Part shown: positions 31,337 to 39,908 of the stretch, in pieces
How the letters are laid out: the number at the start of each line of letters is the position of its first letter
How positions within the stretch are numbered: position 1 is the first letter of the stretch
DNA from: Saprospira grandis DSM 2844
Lineage (GTDB): Bacteria; Bacteroidota; Bacteroidia; Chitinophagales; Saprospiraceae
DNA length: 64,000 nt
Reading direction: 5' to 3'
NCBI GenBank assembly: GCA_945888475.1
Contig: CAMDAB010000001.1
Span: 1-64,000, forward strand
The notes under the pieces: generated by a model
Told to the model about the DNA's origin: nothing
The model's input: only the letters and a program-made list of their open reading frames with translations
Database searches by the model: none
Program-made: the position numbers and the translations under genes

Positions 31337-31427
31337 AACTTTTTATTGATAATTTAAAGGATTGCAAATTTGCTGCTCAAGGTAAGATATGGCTGTAATG
31401 ACTTTAGTTTTCTAATAAAATAAAAAG

Positions 31428-32810
31428 TCAATCCTTTAAAAACCAATCAACCCAGGCATCCATCTGCTGCACTGAATTTGGCCTGAGCAGTATTTCTCTT
31501 TTCGAATCGAGCAGAAACATTGTGGGCGTCCCAAATACAAAATACTGATTTGCTACTGGGCTACTCCATTTTTTGTAATCGCAATATGAAAGAAAAGGAA
31601 ATTTGGAGGCAACGTCTTTAAAAACATCTTTTTTATCATCCAGGGAAATGTAAAGCACTTCAATACCTTTTTGTTTCCATTTAGTGTAAAGACCGGCGAT
31701 TTTAGGGAGCTCTTCGGTACATTTCTGACACCATCCTGCACCAAAAACAATTAACGTATGCTTGCATTTAAGGTCGGATAGTTTTTTGGGGGCTTTTGCA
31801 TTTACGCTAACATTCAACAGGTCTCCTTCAAAAAAAATATCTGAGGCTATGTTACCTTTTTTCATTGCACGGTATGTCTCCAATTGCTTGGCAAGGTCAT
31901 TATCAATCGTGCAGCTTACCTCATTCAATACCTTAAGTGCAAGATATTCAGAGGCCTGAAATAGGCTGTGCCGCTCGAGCAAATCGAAAAGATAATCTGT
32001 TATTTCGTTGAACTTTTTCTCGTCTTTGCTCAGTTTTGACATCATTGCATCGATAGAGACTTTCATCTCTGCAAATACAGAATCAAGTGGCTTTCCACAA
32101 TTTTCGAGCAGCCAGAAATGGCTTTCCACCGCATCGCGCAAAAGTCCGCTTCTATATAAACGACTATCGCTGTAATCGAGGTTGCGAAATGCAGCAATAG
32201 TAGCAGAAATCTCTTCCGTTCGGTATTGTGCAATGGTAGAAACATCGCTCACCATTCGTCTTGTAGGCAGATACCAGGCTACATAAGTTTTGGGATCAAG
32301 ACTTTTTATAAAATCTTCATCCTCACGCGTTATTCGCTGCATTTCTTGCTCAATAGCCGTTTTAGAATTCCGTTGAATAGAGAAAAGTGTGTCGTAAATG
32401 TAGATTTTTTCAAGATATTTCCAGGCACTCAATGCTTGTTCCCTACGTGGGTGCTCACTTGCGTAGCGCGCGAAGGCAATATTTTCACTTCCCTTTGTAG
32501 TTTTGAGCGTTTCTGTCAAACCCAGCGCTTCGCCTTTTATTTCGATGTCTTCACCGCTCAGAATCACAAAAAATGGTTTATTTTCGACCGATATCAGATA
32601 AGCCAAACCGTAGTCGTTTTTGGAATACCTGAGTATAAAACTTCCATTAACATCGGTACTTGTGCTTGATATCTGATAGGTTTTAAAACCATTAAAGGCT
32701 TCAAGGCTGATTTTTTGATTTTGCGATTGCGAAAGCGCGCCAGATATATTTTGGGATTGCAGTAAAATGGCATTATACAAAAACAATAAAACAGGGATTA
32801 TTTTTTTCAT
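31428..32810 (-). CDS. TlpA-like thioredoxin-fold protein
   Basis: The 460-residue protein has a signal peptide (1-19), a beta-rich N-terminal domain of DUF4369-like character (about 20-105), a helical middle (about 105-320), and a C-terminal thioredoxin fold (about 335-460). The redox motif is W-C-Q-K-C and the cis-Pro loop is G-T-P-T-M-F. Such proteins act as periplasmic thiol-disulphide oxidoreductases and are common in many copies in Bacteroidota. The partner is unknown. It is a single gene upstream of prfC on the same strand, 128 bp apart. Confidence 0.88.
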   Translation of the reverse strand: MKKIIPVLLFLYNAILLQSQNISGALSQSQNQKISLEAFNGFKTYQISSTSTDVNGSFILRYSKNDYGLAYLISVENKPFFVILSGEDIEIKGEALGLTETLKTTKGSENIAFARYASEHPRREQALSAWKYLEKIYIYDTLFSIQRNSKTAIEQEMQRITREDEDFIKSLDPKTYVAWYLPTRRMVSDVSTIAQYRTEEISATIAAFRNLDYSDSRLYRSGLLRDAVESHFWLLENCGKPLDSVFAEMKVSIDAMMSKLSKDEKKFNEITDYLFDLLERHSLFQASEYLALKVLNEVSCTIDNDLAKQLETYRAMKKGNIASDIFFEGDLLNVSVNAKAPKKLSDLKCKHTLIVFGAGWCQKCTEELPKIAGLYTKWKQKGIEVLYISLDDKKDVFKDVASKFPFLSYCDYKKWSSPVANQYFVFGTPTMFLLDSKREILLRPNSVQQMDAWVDWFLKD

Positions 32811-32989
32811 ATTTTTTTAAAATTACAATTTATTTATATACAGATTAATAGTAATTAGTTTTACAGATTATGCGTATTTTATTTTATGAATTAGAGAGAC
32901 TTACTTTAGTTAGTAACAAAACGATGCCAGCGAAATTACAATAATACCATTGCTGCTAGTAAAACTCCAACCCATTCCGGTAATTATGT

Positions 32990-33205
32990 TCAAGGTTTTG
33001 CAGGTTGAACATATCTATAATCTAAAACTCTTGCAAATTTAAGTAAATTTTGGGCAGCATCATCTATTTTTCCAACACCCAGTTTTATTTCAAAAGCACT
33101 ACATTCACCAATATATTTCTGAACAATAGCAGGAGTGATTTCGGCTGCCTGCATCTCACTTTTGTTGATCAGTAAGAAAAATCCTCCTTTTAATACATTC
33201 AACAA
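32990..33205 (-). CDS. Small ORF, possible gene remnant
   Basis: A 71-codon frame opens with TTG at 33205; an internal ATG lies at 33157. An AAAGGAGG-like stretch lies near its start. The translated part from M-Q-A-A-E-I-T-P to V-L-D-Y-R looks protein-like. The region upstream reads as a second, shorter protein-like stretch in a different frame (F-D-L-H-Y-E-A-S-D-L-G-I-I-V-E-C-I), which hints at a frameshifted older gene. No family is recognised. The rest of the 32811-33369 gap is AT-rich with nothing else visible. Confidence 0.3.
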   Translation of the reverse strand: MLNVLKGGFFLLINKSEMQAAEITPAIVQKYIGECSAFEIKLGVGKIDDAAQNLLKFARVLDYRYVQPAKP

Positions 33206-33369
33206 TTATTCCCAAATCGCTTGCCTCATAGTGCAAATCAAAAAATTTTTCATAAGAACAGATCCGAAATCAAGGTTTTAAAATCTGACATAAAATAAAA
33301 AAATAAGGTCCAAAATGGTAAAGCCGAAACTTGTATGCCGTATTATTACATTACAAAAAAAAATAACAA

Positions 33370-33876
33370 ATGAAAATTGGCCTACTTTCTGACACGCATT
33401 CACATCTCGACGCTCAAATATTCGAATATTTTGCTGATTGTGACGAAATATGGCATGCAGGAGATATTGGAAGCCATGAGCTAGCCGATAGGCTGGAAAC
33501 ATTCAAGCCACTGCGTGCTGTTTATGGCAATATCGATGACAAAAAAATGCAGCTGCGATTTCCTGAGCACAATCGTTTCACAATTGATGGTCTAAATATT
33601 TGGATTACACATATAGGCGGATATCCCGGAAAGTATCCAAAGAAAATCAAAGAAATAATGTTGACGAATCCACCCGATATTTACATCACGGGACATTCTC
33701 ACATTTTGAAGGTAATGAGAGATCCTCAGTTCGGATTATTGCATATGAATCCAGGTGCCTGTGGTATTGAGGGTTGGCATAAAATGAAAACTATACTGCG
33801 TTTTGAGCTTACTGGCGGACAATTGACAAATCTGGAGCTTATAGAACTTGGTCCCAGAGCAAAAATCACTAGTTAA
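33370..33876 (+). CDS. YfcE/MJ0936-type metallophosphoesterase
   Basis: The 168-residue protein has the calcineurin-like phosphoesterase motifs D-T-H-S-H (metal site), H-A-G-D-I-G, G-N-I-D-D, and G-H-S-H, then N-P-G-A-C-G. Length and motif order fit the YfcE subfamily of cytoplasmic two-metal phosphodiesterases. The natural substrate is unknown. It stands alone, with 123 bp to the next gene. Confidence 0.93.
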   Translation: MKIGLLSDTHSHLDAQIFEYFADCDEIWHAGDIGSHELADRLETFKPLRAVYGNIDDKKMQLRFPEHNRFTIDGLNIWITHIGGYPGKYPKKIKEIMLTNPPDIYITGHSHILKVMRDPQFGLLHMNPGACGIEGWHKMKTILRFELTGGQLTNLELIELGPRAKITS

Positions 33877-33999
33877 CCTGAATCATTTGCAACGCTTTTG
33901 CCGTTAAAAAATCATTTTTTTTAAATAAATGGCTAATCTCATTTGAAATTACTATTTTTTTAGCTTATTTGTGCCCTCAATTAACATTCAAACAAAATA

Positions 34000-34374
34000 A
34001 TGAGTAGAGTTAAATTTAATTGCGAGTTCAGCTTCAAGGCATCTCCCACCATTGTCTATGAATTTCTCACATCGCCCGACTGCCTTACACGCTGGTTTTG
34101 TGACGATTGCGCCATGACAGAAGATTCCTTTACTTTCTCATGGGAGGGCAGTGAAGAATTGGCTTACATCCTTGAAGACATAGAGGAAGAATACCTGAGT
34201 CTGCAATGGGAAGATTATCCGACTGAATATCTCGAATTTAAAATTAGTAAGGGTGAAATTACCGGGCAAACAGTGCTAGAGATTACTGCCTTTTGCGATG
34301 ATTATGAGGTAAAACAGGAAAAAGCTTTTTGGCAGGCGCAAATGAACAATATGAAACATGCCATGGGTTTGTAA
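34000..34374 (+). CDS. START-like (SRPBCC) domain protein
   Basis: The 124-residue acidic protein resembles the Bacteroidota START-like family: F-S-F-K-A-S-P-T-I-V-Y-E-F-L-T-S-P near the start, R-W-F-C-D-D, and W-Q-A-Q-M-N-N-M at the C-terminal helix. The fold forms a hydrophobic cavity, but no ligand is known. It is likely monocistronic; the 120-bp gap to the SPFH gene has no clear hairpin. Confidence 0.82.
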   Translation: MSRVKFNCEFSFKASPTIVYEFLTSPDCLTRWFCDDCAMTEDSFTFSWEGSEELAYILEDIEEEYLSLQWEDYPTEYLEFKISKGEITGQTVLEITAFCDDYEVKQEKAFWQAQMNNMKHAMGL

Positions 34375-34500
34375 AACATTCAATCTTATTGGAACTTTAA
34401 TTGTTGAATTTTACTTTATAGAGTGATAATTATTTAAACTTGAATAAAAGTCAAAGAATATTACCCAAATTATTCCATTAACCCCAAAAGCCAATTGTCT

Positions 34501-35535
34501 ATGTTCGGTTTTATCAAGAATGAATTGATTGAAGTTATTGAATGGAAAGAAGAAAGCAATGACGTTGTGATTTGGAAATTTCCAAGCAAAAATTCAAACA
34601 TTAAATACGGTGCACAACTCACAGTAAGAGAGTCACAAATGGGGCTATTTCTGAATGAGGGGCAGCTTGCCGATGTCTATTTCCCGGGCAGGCATACGCT
34701 CACTACCGAAAACATGCCTATTCTAACAACACTTAAATCTTGGAAATACGGCTTTAATTCTCCATTCAAATGTGATGTTTATTTTGTAAGCAACCGTCAG
34801 TTTACCAATATGAAATGGGGAACTCCAAACCCAATTTTCATAAAAGACCCTGAGGCAGGACGTATTCAGATTCGCGCTTTTGGTGTATACTTTATCAGAA
34901 TTAAAGATCCAAAACTTTTTTACAGAGAATACTCAGGTACAAAAGACGTATTATATATTTCCGAATTAGAAGATACCTTACGTTCGCTCATAGCGCCTAA
35001 GTTTGCCGAGGCATTGGCTCAAAGCGGTGTTTCTGCATTTGACATTTATGCCAATTATTCTTCTTTGGGTGATAAAATTGGCCCAATGCTCCAAAAAGAC
35101 CTCGATCCATTTGGCATTGAACTCACAAAATTCCAGATTTCTTCCGTATCGCTTCCGCCTGAAGTTGAAGCACATCTGAACGAACTGAGCAAGGTAAATC
35201 TTACCGGACAGGACCAGTTGAATAAAATGGACAAGTTTGCACAGATGGAAGCGATGAAAGAATCGGCCAAACATGGTATGAATCCACAAAACTTCCAAAA
35301 TAATATGCAACAGAATATGATGCAACAAATGATGATGAATCAAATGATGCAGCAGATGATGAATAATCAGATGGGTGGAAATAATCAGATGAACCAAAAC
35401 AATCAGAATAATCAAGGTGGTGGTGAAGATGATATCATGGCCAAACTTGCCAAACTGAATAAACTGAAAGAGGCAGGGCTCATTACACAGGAAGAATACG
35501 ATAAGAAAAAAGCCGAGTTGTTGGCTCAATTATAA
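34501..35535 (+). CDS. SPFH-domain protein with C-terminal SHOCT domain
   Basis: I start at ATG 34501; an in-frame TTG two codons earlier is less likely. The protein has about 344 residues. The SPFH/virion-core-like region spans about 1-250 (for example V-R-E-S-Q-M-G-L-F-L-N-E-G-Q). A striking Met/Gln/Asn-rich low-complexity stretch follows (about 260-305). The last ~32 residues are a SHOCT motif (L-N-K-L-K-E-A-G-L-I-T-Q-E-E-Y). No membrane helix is visible. Members of this family are cytoplasmic and oligomeric with unknown roles. Confidence 0.88.
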   Translation: MFGFIKNELIEVIEWKEESNDVVIWKFPSKNSNIKYGAQLTVRESQMGLFLNEGQLADVYFPGRHTLTTENMPILTTLKSWKYGFNSPFKCDVYFVSNRQFTNMKWGTPNPIFIKDPEAGRIQIRAFGVYFIRIKDPKLFYREYSGTKDVLYISELEDTLRSLIAPKFAEALAQSGVSAFDIYANYSSLGDKIGPMLQKDLDPFGIELTKFQISSVSLPPEVEAHLNELSKVNLTGQDQLNKMDKFAQMEAMKESAKHGMNPQNFQNNMQQNMMQQMMMNQMMQQMMNNQMGGNNQMNQNNQNNQGGGEDDIMAKLAKLNKLKEAGLITQEEYDKKKAELLAQL

Positions 35536-35570
35536 AAAAAAAATCCGGTCATTGGCCGGATTTTTTATTT
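35536..35570. terminator. Bidirectional terminator after the SPFH gene
   Basis: Stem AAAATCCGG/CCGGATTTT with loop TCATTGG is flanked by an A run on one side and a T run on the other. It lies between the plus-strand SPFH gene and the minus-strand response regulator gene and can serve both. Confidence 0.85.
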
Positions 35571-35610
35571 TATAACTACTGTAGCTATATATTTATGTAA
35601 AGTTCTGTTA

Positions 35611-36300
35611 TCAATCAGGTAATATAAACTGATAACCAACCCCCCTAACCGAATGTATAAAAACGGGATTTCTGGGGTCATCCTCAAAATACTTTCTAAA
35701 ATTTAGAATAAAATTATCGATGGTCCTTGTGCTTGGATAAACATCATATCCCCAAACTGACTGCAATATCTGTTGTCTTGACACAACTTCGCCTTTGCGT
35801 TCTATCAATAGTTTCAGCAGCATAGCCTCTTTTTTGGTAAGTTTCACATTGCCAGTTTTACAACGTGCATCGAGGGTTCTGAAATTTACATAATTAGCAC
35901 CAAAACTAAACTCTTCGATGGAAGCAGAACTATTTTTACTGCTTCTTTTTAATAAATTTTGAATGCGGAGCAGCAGCTCTTCCAACTGAAAGGGTTTTGA
36001 AATATAATCATCAGCACCTTTTTTTAAACCAAAAATTCTGTCTTGTCCACTGTCTTTTGCTGTAATAAAAATGATAGGGATATCTGTATCCTGTAATCTT
36101 ATCTGTTCACAAAGCTGTAATCCATCAATATCCGGCAGCATAATATCGAGCAAAATCAGGTCGAAATGCTGTTCATTGAAGGTTTTCAACACCTCTCGGC
36201 CTCTAGCAAGACCTACCACTTCGTAGCCCTCCAACTCAAGATTGAGTTTTAAAGTTTCCAATATAGATTCCTCGTCCTCAACGAGTAAAATCCTCTTCAT
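35611..36300 (-). CDS. OmpR-family response regulator
   Basis: The 229-residue protein has a receiver domain (about 1-115; acidic pair E-D-E-E near the start, phospho-Asp in L-I-L-L-D-I-M-L-P-D, Lys in I-S-K-P-F) and a winged-helix DNA-binding domain (about 135-229; S-T-R-T-I-D-N-F-I recognition helix). It pairs with the histidine kinase encoded at 37143-38117, with a SIMPL gene in between. Similar pairs in Bacteroides are called RprXY. Confidence 0.93.
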   Translation of the reverse strand: MKRILLVEDEESILETLKLNLELEGYEVVGLARGREVLKTFNEQHFDLILLDIMLPDIDGLQLCEQIRLQDTDIPIIFITAKDSGQDRIFGLKKGADDYISKPFQLEELLLRIQNLLKRSSKNSSASIEEFSFGANYVNFRTLDARCKTGNVKLTKKEAMLLKLLIERKGEVVSRQQILQSVWGYDVYPSTRTIDNFILNFRKYFEDDPRNPVFIHSVRGVGYQFILPD

Positions 36301-36363
36301 TATTTTTCCCTAATTTGGTGTTCTAAAAATTAAACATTTCTTGCTAAACTTTGGGAATATGCT

Positions 36364-37122
36364 CTATTCAAGAAAAAAAACAATTGTGCTAACGACTCTT
36401 GCCCTGCGAATAAATGGTTCACGTGAATCCGAATCGGCAGAAGTTGTTTCTTCTTCAGTCTGATAATCACCGACAATTGAAATTTGTCCCTGTGAAGCGG
36501 TTTTTATTTTGCCTAATTTAGCTTTAGAATCATTGGCAAACTGTTCTCCGGAAATACGTGCATTTTTGGTACTCTCGGCAATTAGTTTGGGTTTGATGGT
36601 ATTGAGATCGGGAAAAGTGTAAAGACTTTCAATATTGGAAGTCAAGTCCTTACTGATAAGATCGAGTTCAATTTTCTCCAACTTATCATCGGTTGTTTTA
36701 ACATCCTTGCATTTTATCAATATAGTTTGACTGGCAGCATAGCGATCAACCTTGGTTTTAATCTGTTTCCCATCCTGCCATTCAATTTCAAAATACTTTT
36801 GCCGATCACTGATATCGATATTTTTTTCGCTGACATCTTTAGTATCGAAACCACTGTTTTTTAAATAATTGATGATGCTACTTTTCTTCGATTCTGCTTT
36901 TTTTATTAGCTCTTTTAAATTATCGCCAGAAAATGAAAAAGTAATACTAATTGCCGAAGTAGTTGCTGTCATGTCCATTTCTGCTAATCCTTTTACAGTA
37001 ACAACCCTGTCTTTATCGCTAAAGGTTTTAAGACCTCTGAAAATGAAAAAACCAAGCACTGAAAGGCCGAGAAATAAAGAAAGTCCTAAGATCAATGACT
37101 TTAGTTGAAATTTATTTTCCAT
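36364..37122 (-). CDS. SIMPL (DUF541) domain protein
   Basis: The 252-residue protein has an N-terminal membrane anchor or signal helix (about 9-28) and a SIMPL domain (V-T-V-K-G-L-A-E-M-D-M-T-A-T then K-S-S-I-I-N-Y-L-K-N-S-G). SIMPL proteins are periplasmic or membrane-tethered with unclear function; some associate with stress responses. It lies inside a two-component operon, between kinase and regulator, which hints at a sensory or output link. Confidence 0.85.
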   Translation of the reverse strand: MENKFQLKSLILGLSLFLGLSVLGFFIFRGLKTFSDKDRVVTVKGLAEMDMTATTSAISITFSFSGDNLKELIKKAESKKSSIINYLKNSGFDTKDVSEKNIDISDRQKYFEIEWQDGKQIKTKVDRYAASQTILIKCKDVKTTDDKLEKIELDLISKDLTSNIESLYTFPDLNTIKPKLIAESTKNARISGEQFANDSKAKLGKIKTASQGQISIVGDYQTEEETTSADSDSREPFIRRARVVSTIVFFLE

Positions 37123-37142
37123 AAAATTTTATTTATAAATGT

Positions 37143-38117
37143 TTATTCGTTGCTAAGCATAACTGTAAATACCGTTCCCTTTTGTTGGTTATCCTTCAGG
37201 CTAATTGTACCGCCATGTGCCTCTATTACTTTTTTAACAATGTAAAGGCCTAAGCCGGTTCCTTTAGTTTTTCGGGTATGCTCGTTGCCAATTCTGTAAA
37301 ACTTTTCAAAAATCTTTTCACGCTCGGCTTTTGGAATTCCTTGGCCAGAGTCTGATATATCAATAAGAATCTGATGCTTTTTTCTGTAAGCGCTTATTGC
37401 AATTTTGCCATCCTCTCCTGAATATTTTATTGCATTTTCAATTAGATTTGAAAAAGCTGTTGATAGGGTATTCTTGTCAGCTTTATTGAGAAAAAGATGC
37501 TCATCTGCTTTAAAATCTATTTCCCCGGCAAATTTAGGCCTTGCCCAGGTTATTGTTTCGCTTAACAGTTCATTAAGATTAAGTTCTTCAAAAACAAATT
37601 CGTAACCTCCTTCTACTCGGGCAGCTAACAATAAATCCTGTACAAGACGATGCAATCTGTCATTTTCTTTGAGACCACTGTTACTTAACTTTTGTAGCTG
37701 ATCACTTGTAAGCTGTCTTTTTTGGATGGTTTCTAAAACCAATTGGATAGAAGCAAGGGGCGATTTCAATTCATGTGTTATTGACAAAAGGAAGTTTTGC
37801 TGCTGTAAGGCCAGGGCCAATTCTTTCTGCCTGATGCGATAAATTCTCCATAGCCCAACCAGAAGTAATGTCATAAAAACAGCACCTTCTCCGATAATCA
37901 TCCACCGTTGCCGTTTAAAACGTTGTAAAACAGCCTCTTTTTCCTTTGAGATATTGTCTTTGTCTTTTAACTCCGAGCTTTGTGTTAGCGCAAGCCTTTG
38001 CAATTGAGCATCTAAAACTTCTTTGTTTTTGGAATTTAGAAGATAAGACCACCAAAAACCGGCAGCCAATATATAGACAACAATAAGCGCAAAGAGAATA
38101 TTTCCAGATTTTTTCAT
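37143..38117 (-). CDS. Sensor histidine kinase
   Basis: The 324-residue kinase has an N-terminal helix (about 6-26), a short periplasmic loop (about 27-70), a second helix (about 72-90) and no HAMP domain. The H box is S-I-T-H-E-L-K-S-P-L; the N box is I-E-N-A-I-K-Y-S, G1 is D-S-G-Q-G-I-P, and G2 is G-T-G-L-G-L-Y-I-V. The small sensor loop suggests sensing within or at the membrane. It is the first gene of the kinase-SIMPL-regulator operon. Confidence 0.93.
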   Translation of the reverse strand: MKKSGNILFALIVVYILAAGFWWSYLLNSKNKEVLDAQLQRLALTQSSELKDKDNISKEKEAVLQRFKRQRWMIIGEGAVFMTLLLVGLWRIYRIRQKELALALQQQNFLLSITHELKSPLASIQLVLETIQKRQLTSDQLQKLSNSGLKENDRLHRLVQDLLLAARVEGGYEFVFEELNLNELLSETITWARPKFAGEIDFKADEHLFLNKADKNTLSTAFSNLIENAIKYSGEDGKIAISAYRKKHQILIDISDSGQGIPKAEREKIFEKFYRIGNEHTRKTKGTGLGLYIVKKVIEAHGGTISLKDNQQKGTVFTVMLSNE

Positions 38118-38178
38118 AGCACAAAGTTCGTTAAAAAACTATTCAAAAAAAGAGGTAGTTTTTGACTACCTCATTTTT

Positions 38179-38979
38179 TTAGAATTTTTTCAGAACAAGT
38201 TTTTGTGTAATTCTGTATTTCTTTCCCTTTGACTTGTAAACTCTATTCGAGTAACAATCCAGTACTATTTTTTGGGTACTATTCTTTTGAGATTTAATAT
38301 TTGTATTGATGACCGTGTAATTTTTTCCATTATTCACATCCCCTGTCTGGGCAAATCTGGCAGCGCTAACAGTACCATCTTCATTTATTTCAACAGTAAT
38401 CCAGGCAGTTACTTCCACAACATCAATATCCCATCTGCTGTTGGAACATTCGCAGTTTCTGATGCAAAGACCGCTACCATTTCCTTCTTCACTACCCTCG
38501 CCAAAGCCTTTTCCCGGACCTTTTCCCGGACCTGCCGGGCCTGGTCCTAAGCCACCACCTCCCCCTTCTACTTTACTTTTGTCCTCACCTGAGAAATTAG
38601 TAAAATCGAAGCCAGGGTCAGTTTTCACCTCAGCATCTTTGCTATTACCTTTATTGATATTAACATCAGATTTCATATCATCATTGGTCTCTATTTCTTT
38701 GGATTGACTGGAAGACTGATTTTGACTGCTCTGTTTTTCATTCGACTCAGAACCACCACCGCCGCCACCGCCAGCTTCTTCAATTTCAATATTATCGAAA
38801 GCAGCTACCAGTCCTTTAGGCTCTGGAATGGGGTCTAACTTAGAAAAAAAGCGTAAAAAAACACAGAGTACCAAAAGCAATGTAAAGATTGCTGCACCCG
38901 TAGCGGCCTTTTTTCTGTCGGCTGGCCTGCTTGCCTCATCCAGAATCGAATCTTTTTGTGGGTTTACTGCGTAACTCAT
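38179..38979 (-). CDS. TonB-like energy transducer
   Basis: The 266-residue protein has a single N-terminal membrane helix (about 29-47), a Gly/Ser/Asn-rich linker (about 68-165) with two poly-Gly runs, and a C-terminal TonB-like domain (about 185-266; W-I-T-V-E-I-N-E-D-G-T-V-S). It contains a small Cys cluster (C-I-R-N-C-E-C). It lies downstream of exbB and exbD genes, with a toxin-antitoxin pair in between. It presumably links the proton motive force to an outer-membrane transporter. The linker is Pro-poor, unlike classical TonB. Confidence 0.75.
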   Translation of the reverse strand: MSYAVNPQKDSILDEASRPADRKKAATGAAIFTLLLVLCVFLRFFSKLDPIPEPKGLVAAFDNIEIEEAGGGGGGGSESNEKQSSQNQSSSQSKEIETNDDMKSDVNINKGNSKDAEVKTDPGFDFTNFSGEDKSKVEGGGGGLGPGPAGPGKGPGKGFGEGSEEGNGSGLCIRNCECSNSRWDIDVVEVTAWITVEINEDGTVSAARFAQTGDVNNGKNYTVINTNIKSQKNSTQKIVLDCYSNRVYKSKGKKYRITQKLVLKKF

Positions 38980-39023
38980 ATATGTTCTAATTATTTATTA
39001 TTTGCAAAAGTTTATAAGATGCG

Positions 39024-39335
39024 CTACAAATCTTTTTCAATCAAATTAAAATTACTTATTAGTCTCGAACAGTTATGAACAGTAAGTATATCGATTCTAA
39101 ATTCATCTTTGATTAAATAAACTATCCTGTAGTTTCCTCTAATTAACTGTCTAAGCTCAGGATTATTAAATTCAGGTAAAATTGATCCGCACTTCGGATA
39201 ATCCTCTAACACATCGGCCGATTCGAATAGTTCTAAGACTGTAATCTCTGCATACCTGACTGAATCTTTAGAAATAAAATTACCGATAGAATCTAAATCA
39301 AATATAGCATTATCAGTCCATACTACCTTAACCAC
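39024..39335 (-). CDS. RelE/ParE-family toxin
   Basis: The 103-residue protein starts with GTG at 39335 (V-K-V-V-W-T-D-N-A). It fits the ParE/RelE fold: A-I-F-D-L-D-S-I-G-N-F-I at the N-terminal helix, and the C-terminal strand Y-R-I-V-Y-L-I-K-D-E. Its start overlaps the antitoxin gene by 13 nt, as is typical for these modules. ParE members inhibit gyrase and RelE members cleave mRNA; sequence alone does not decide. Confidence 0.87.
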   Translation of the reverse strand: MVKVVWTDNAIFDLDSIGNFISKDSVRYAEITVLELFESADVLEDYPKCGSILPEFNNPELRQLIRGNYRIVYLIKDEFRIDILTVHNCSRLISNFNLIEKDL

Positions 39336-39505
39336 TTGATTAGCTTTTTCTTTGTCTCTTCTTTAGAATTAACCTTTCCTGAATTGGAATCGTCAAGCCC
39401 CTTTTGAACTTTCTCAATAAAAATTAAATGTTCAATTAATTGATCTATTGTCAGTTTTTCGGGTAGTAGATTAAGTGTATCAATAATCTGGGTTTTTGTA
39501 ATCAT
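39323..39505 (-). CDS. Antitoxin of the RelE/ParE module
   Basis: The 60-residue acidic/basic helical protein lies directly upstream of and overlaps the toxin gene. Residues 1-35 (I-T-K-T-Q-I-I-D-T-L-N-L-L-P-E-K-L-T) look like a dimerising helical part and the C-terminal part is charged, as in toxin-wrapping antitoxins. No clear DNA-binding domain is visible. The call rests on size and gene arrangement. Confidence 0.75.
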   Translation of the reverse strand: MITKTQIIDTLNLLPEKLTIDQLIEHLIFIEKVQKGLDDSNSGKVNSKEETKKKLIKWLR

Positions 39506-39533
39506 GTGAGTCTACATTTAAAAATTATGTTTT

Positions 39534-39908
39534 TTATTCCGCAAGTAACTTCATTTCTACATCAAAAGCATTGGCTATTTGAATAATGTCACTTAACTCT
39601 TCCATTTTTTTATCCTTTGGTAGAAATAGCCTTAATTCCAAGTTATCTCTTTTAAACTTCCGAATCTTCTCTTTTAGTACAGATGCAAAATTTTCGAAAT
39701 TAGTTGTATCGTTGTTTATCTTATACTGATTATGGTGCAAAAAAGTTACATTAATTATCGACAATTCTTTAATTTCTTTTTTAGCGGGCAAGAATGCTAC
39801 AATGATACAGAAAATAAGAAACAGCGCAATAGCAATAATGATGGACCTTTTACTCATTGGCCCACTCCGCTTATTTACATGATTTCTTCTGAACTCAATT
39901 TTTTGCAT
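39534..39908 (-). CDS. Divergent ExbD/TolR-like protein lacking the membrane Asp
   Basis: The 124-residue protein has a membrane helix (about 23-43) and a small periplasmic domain with the ExbD-like pattern L-R-L-F-L-P-K-D-K-K-M-E-E-L-S. It overlaps the second exbD gene by a TAATG junction. The two genuine ExbD proteins carry S-S-L-T-D-I-V-F before or in the helix, but this one does not. Without the proton-carrying Asp it may be a structural or regulatory partner. The similarity is weak and the family call is tentative. Confidence 0.6.
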   Translation of the reverse strand: MQKIEFRRNHVNKRSGPMSKRSIIIAIALFLIFCIIVAFLPAKKEIKELSIINVTFLHHNQYKINNDTTNFENFASVLKEKIRKFKRDNLELRLFLPKDKKMEELSDIIQIANAFDVEMKLLAE

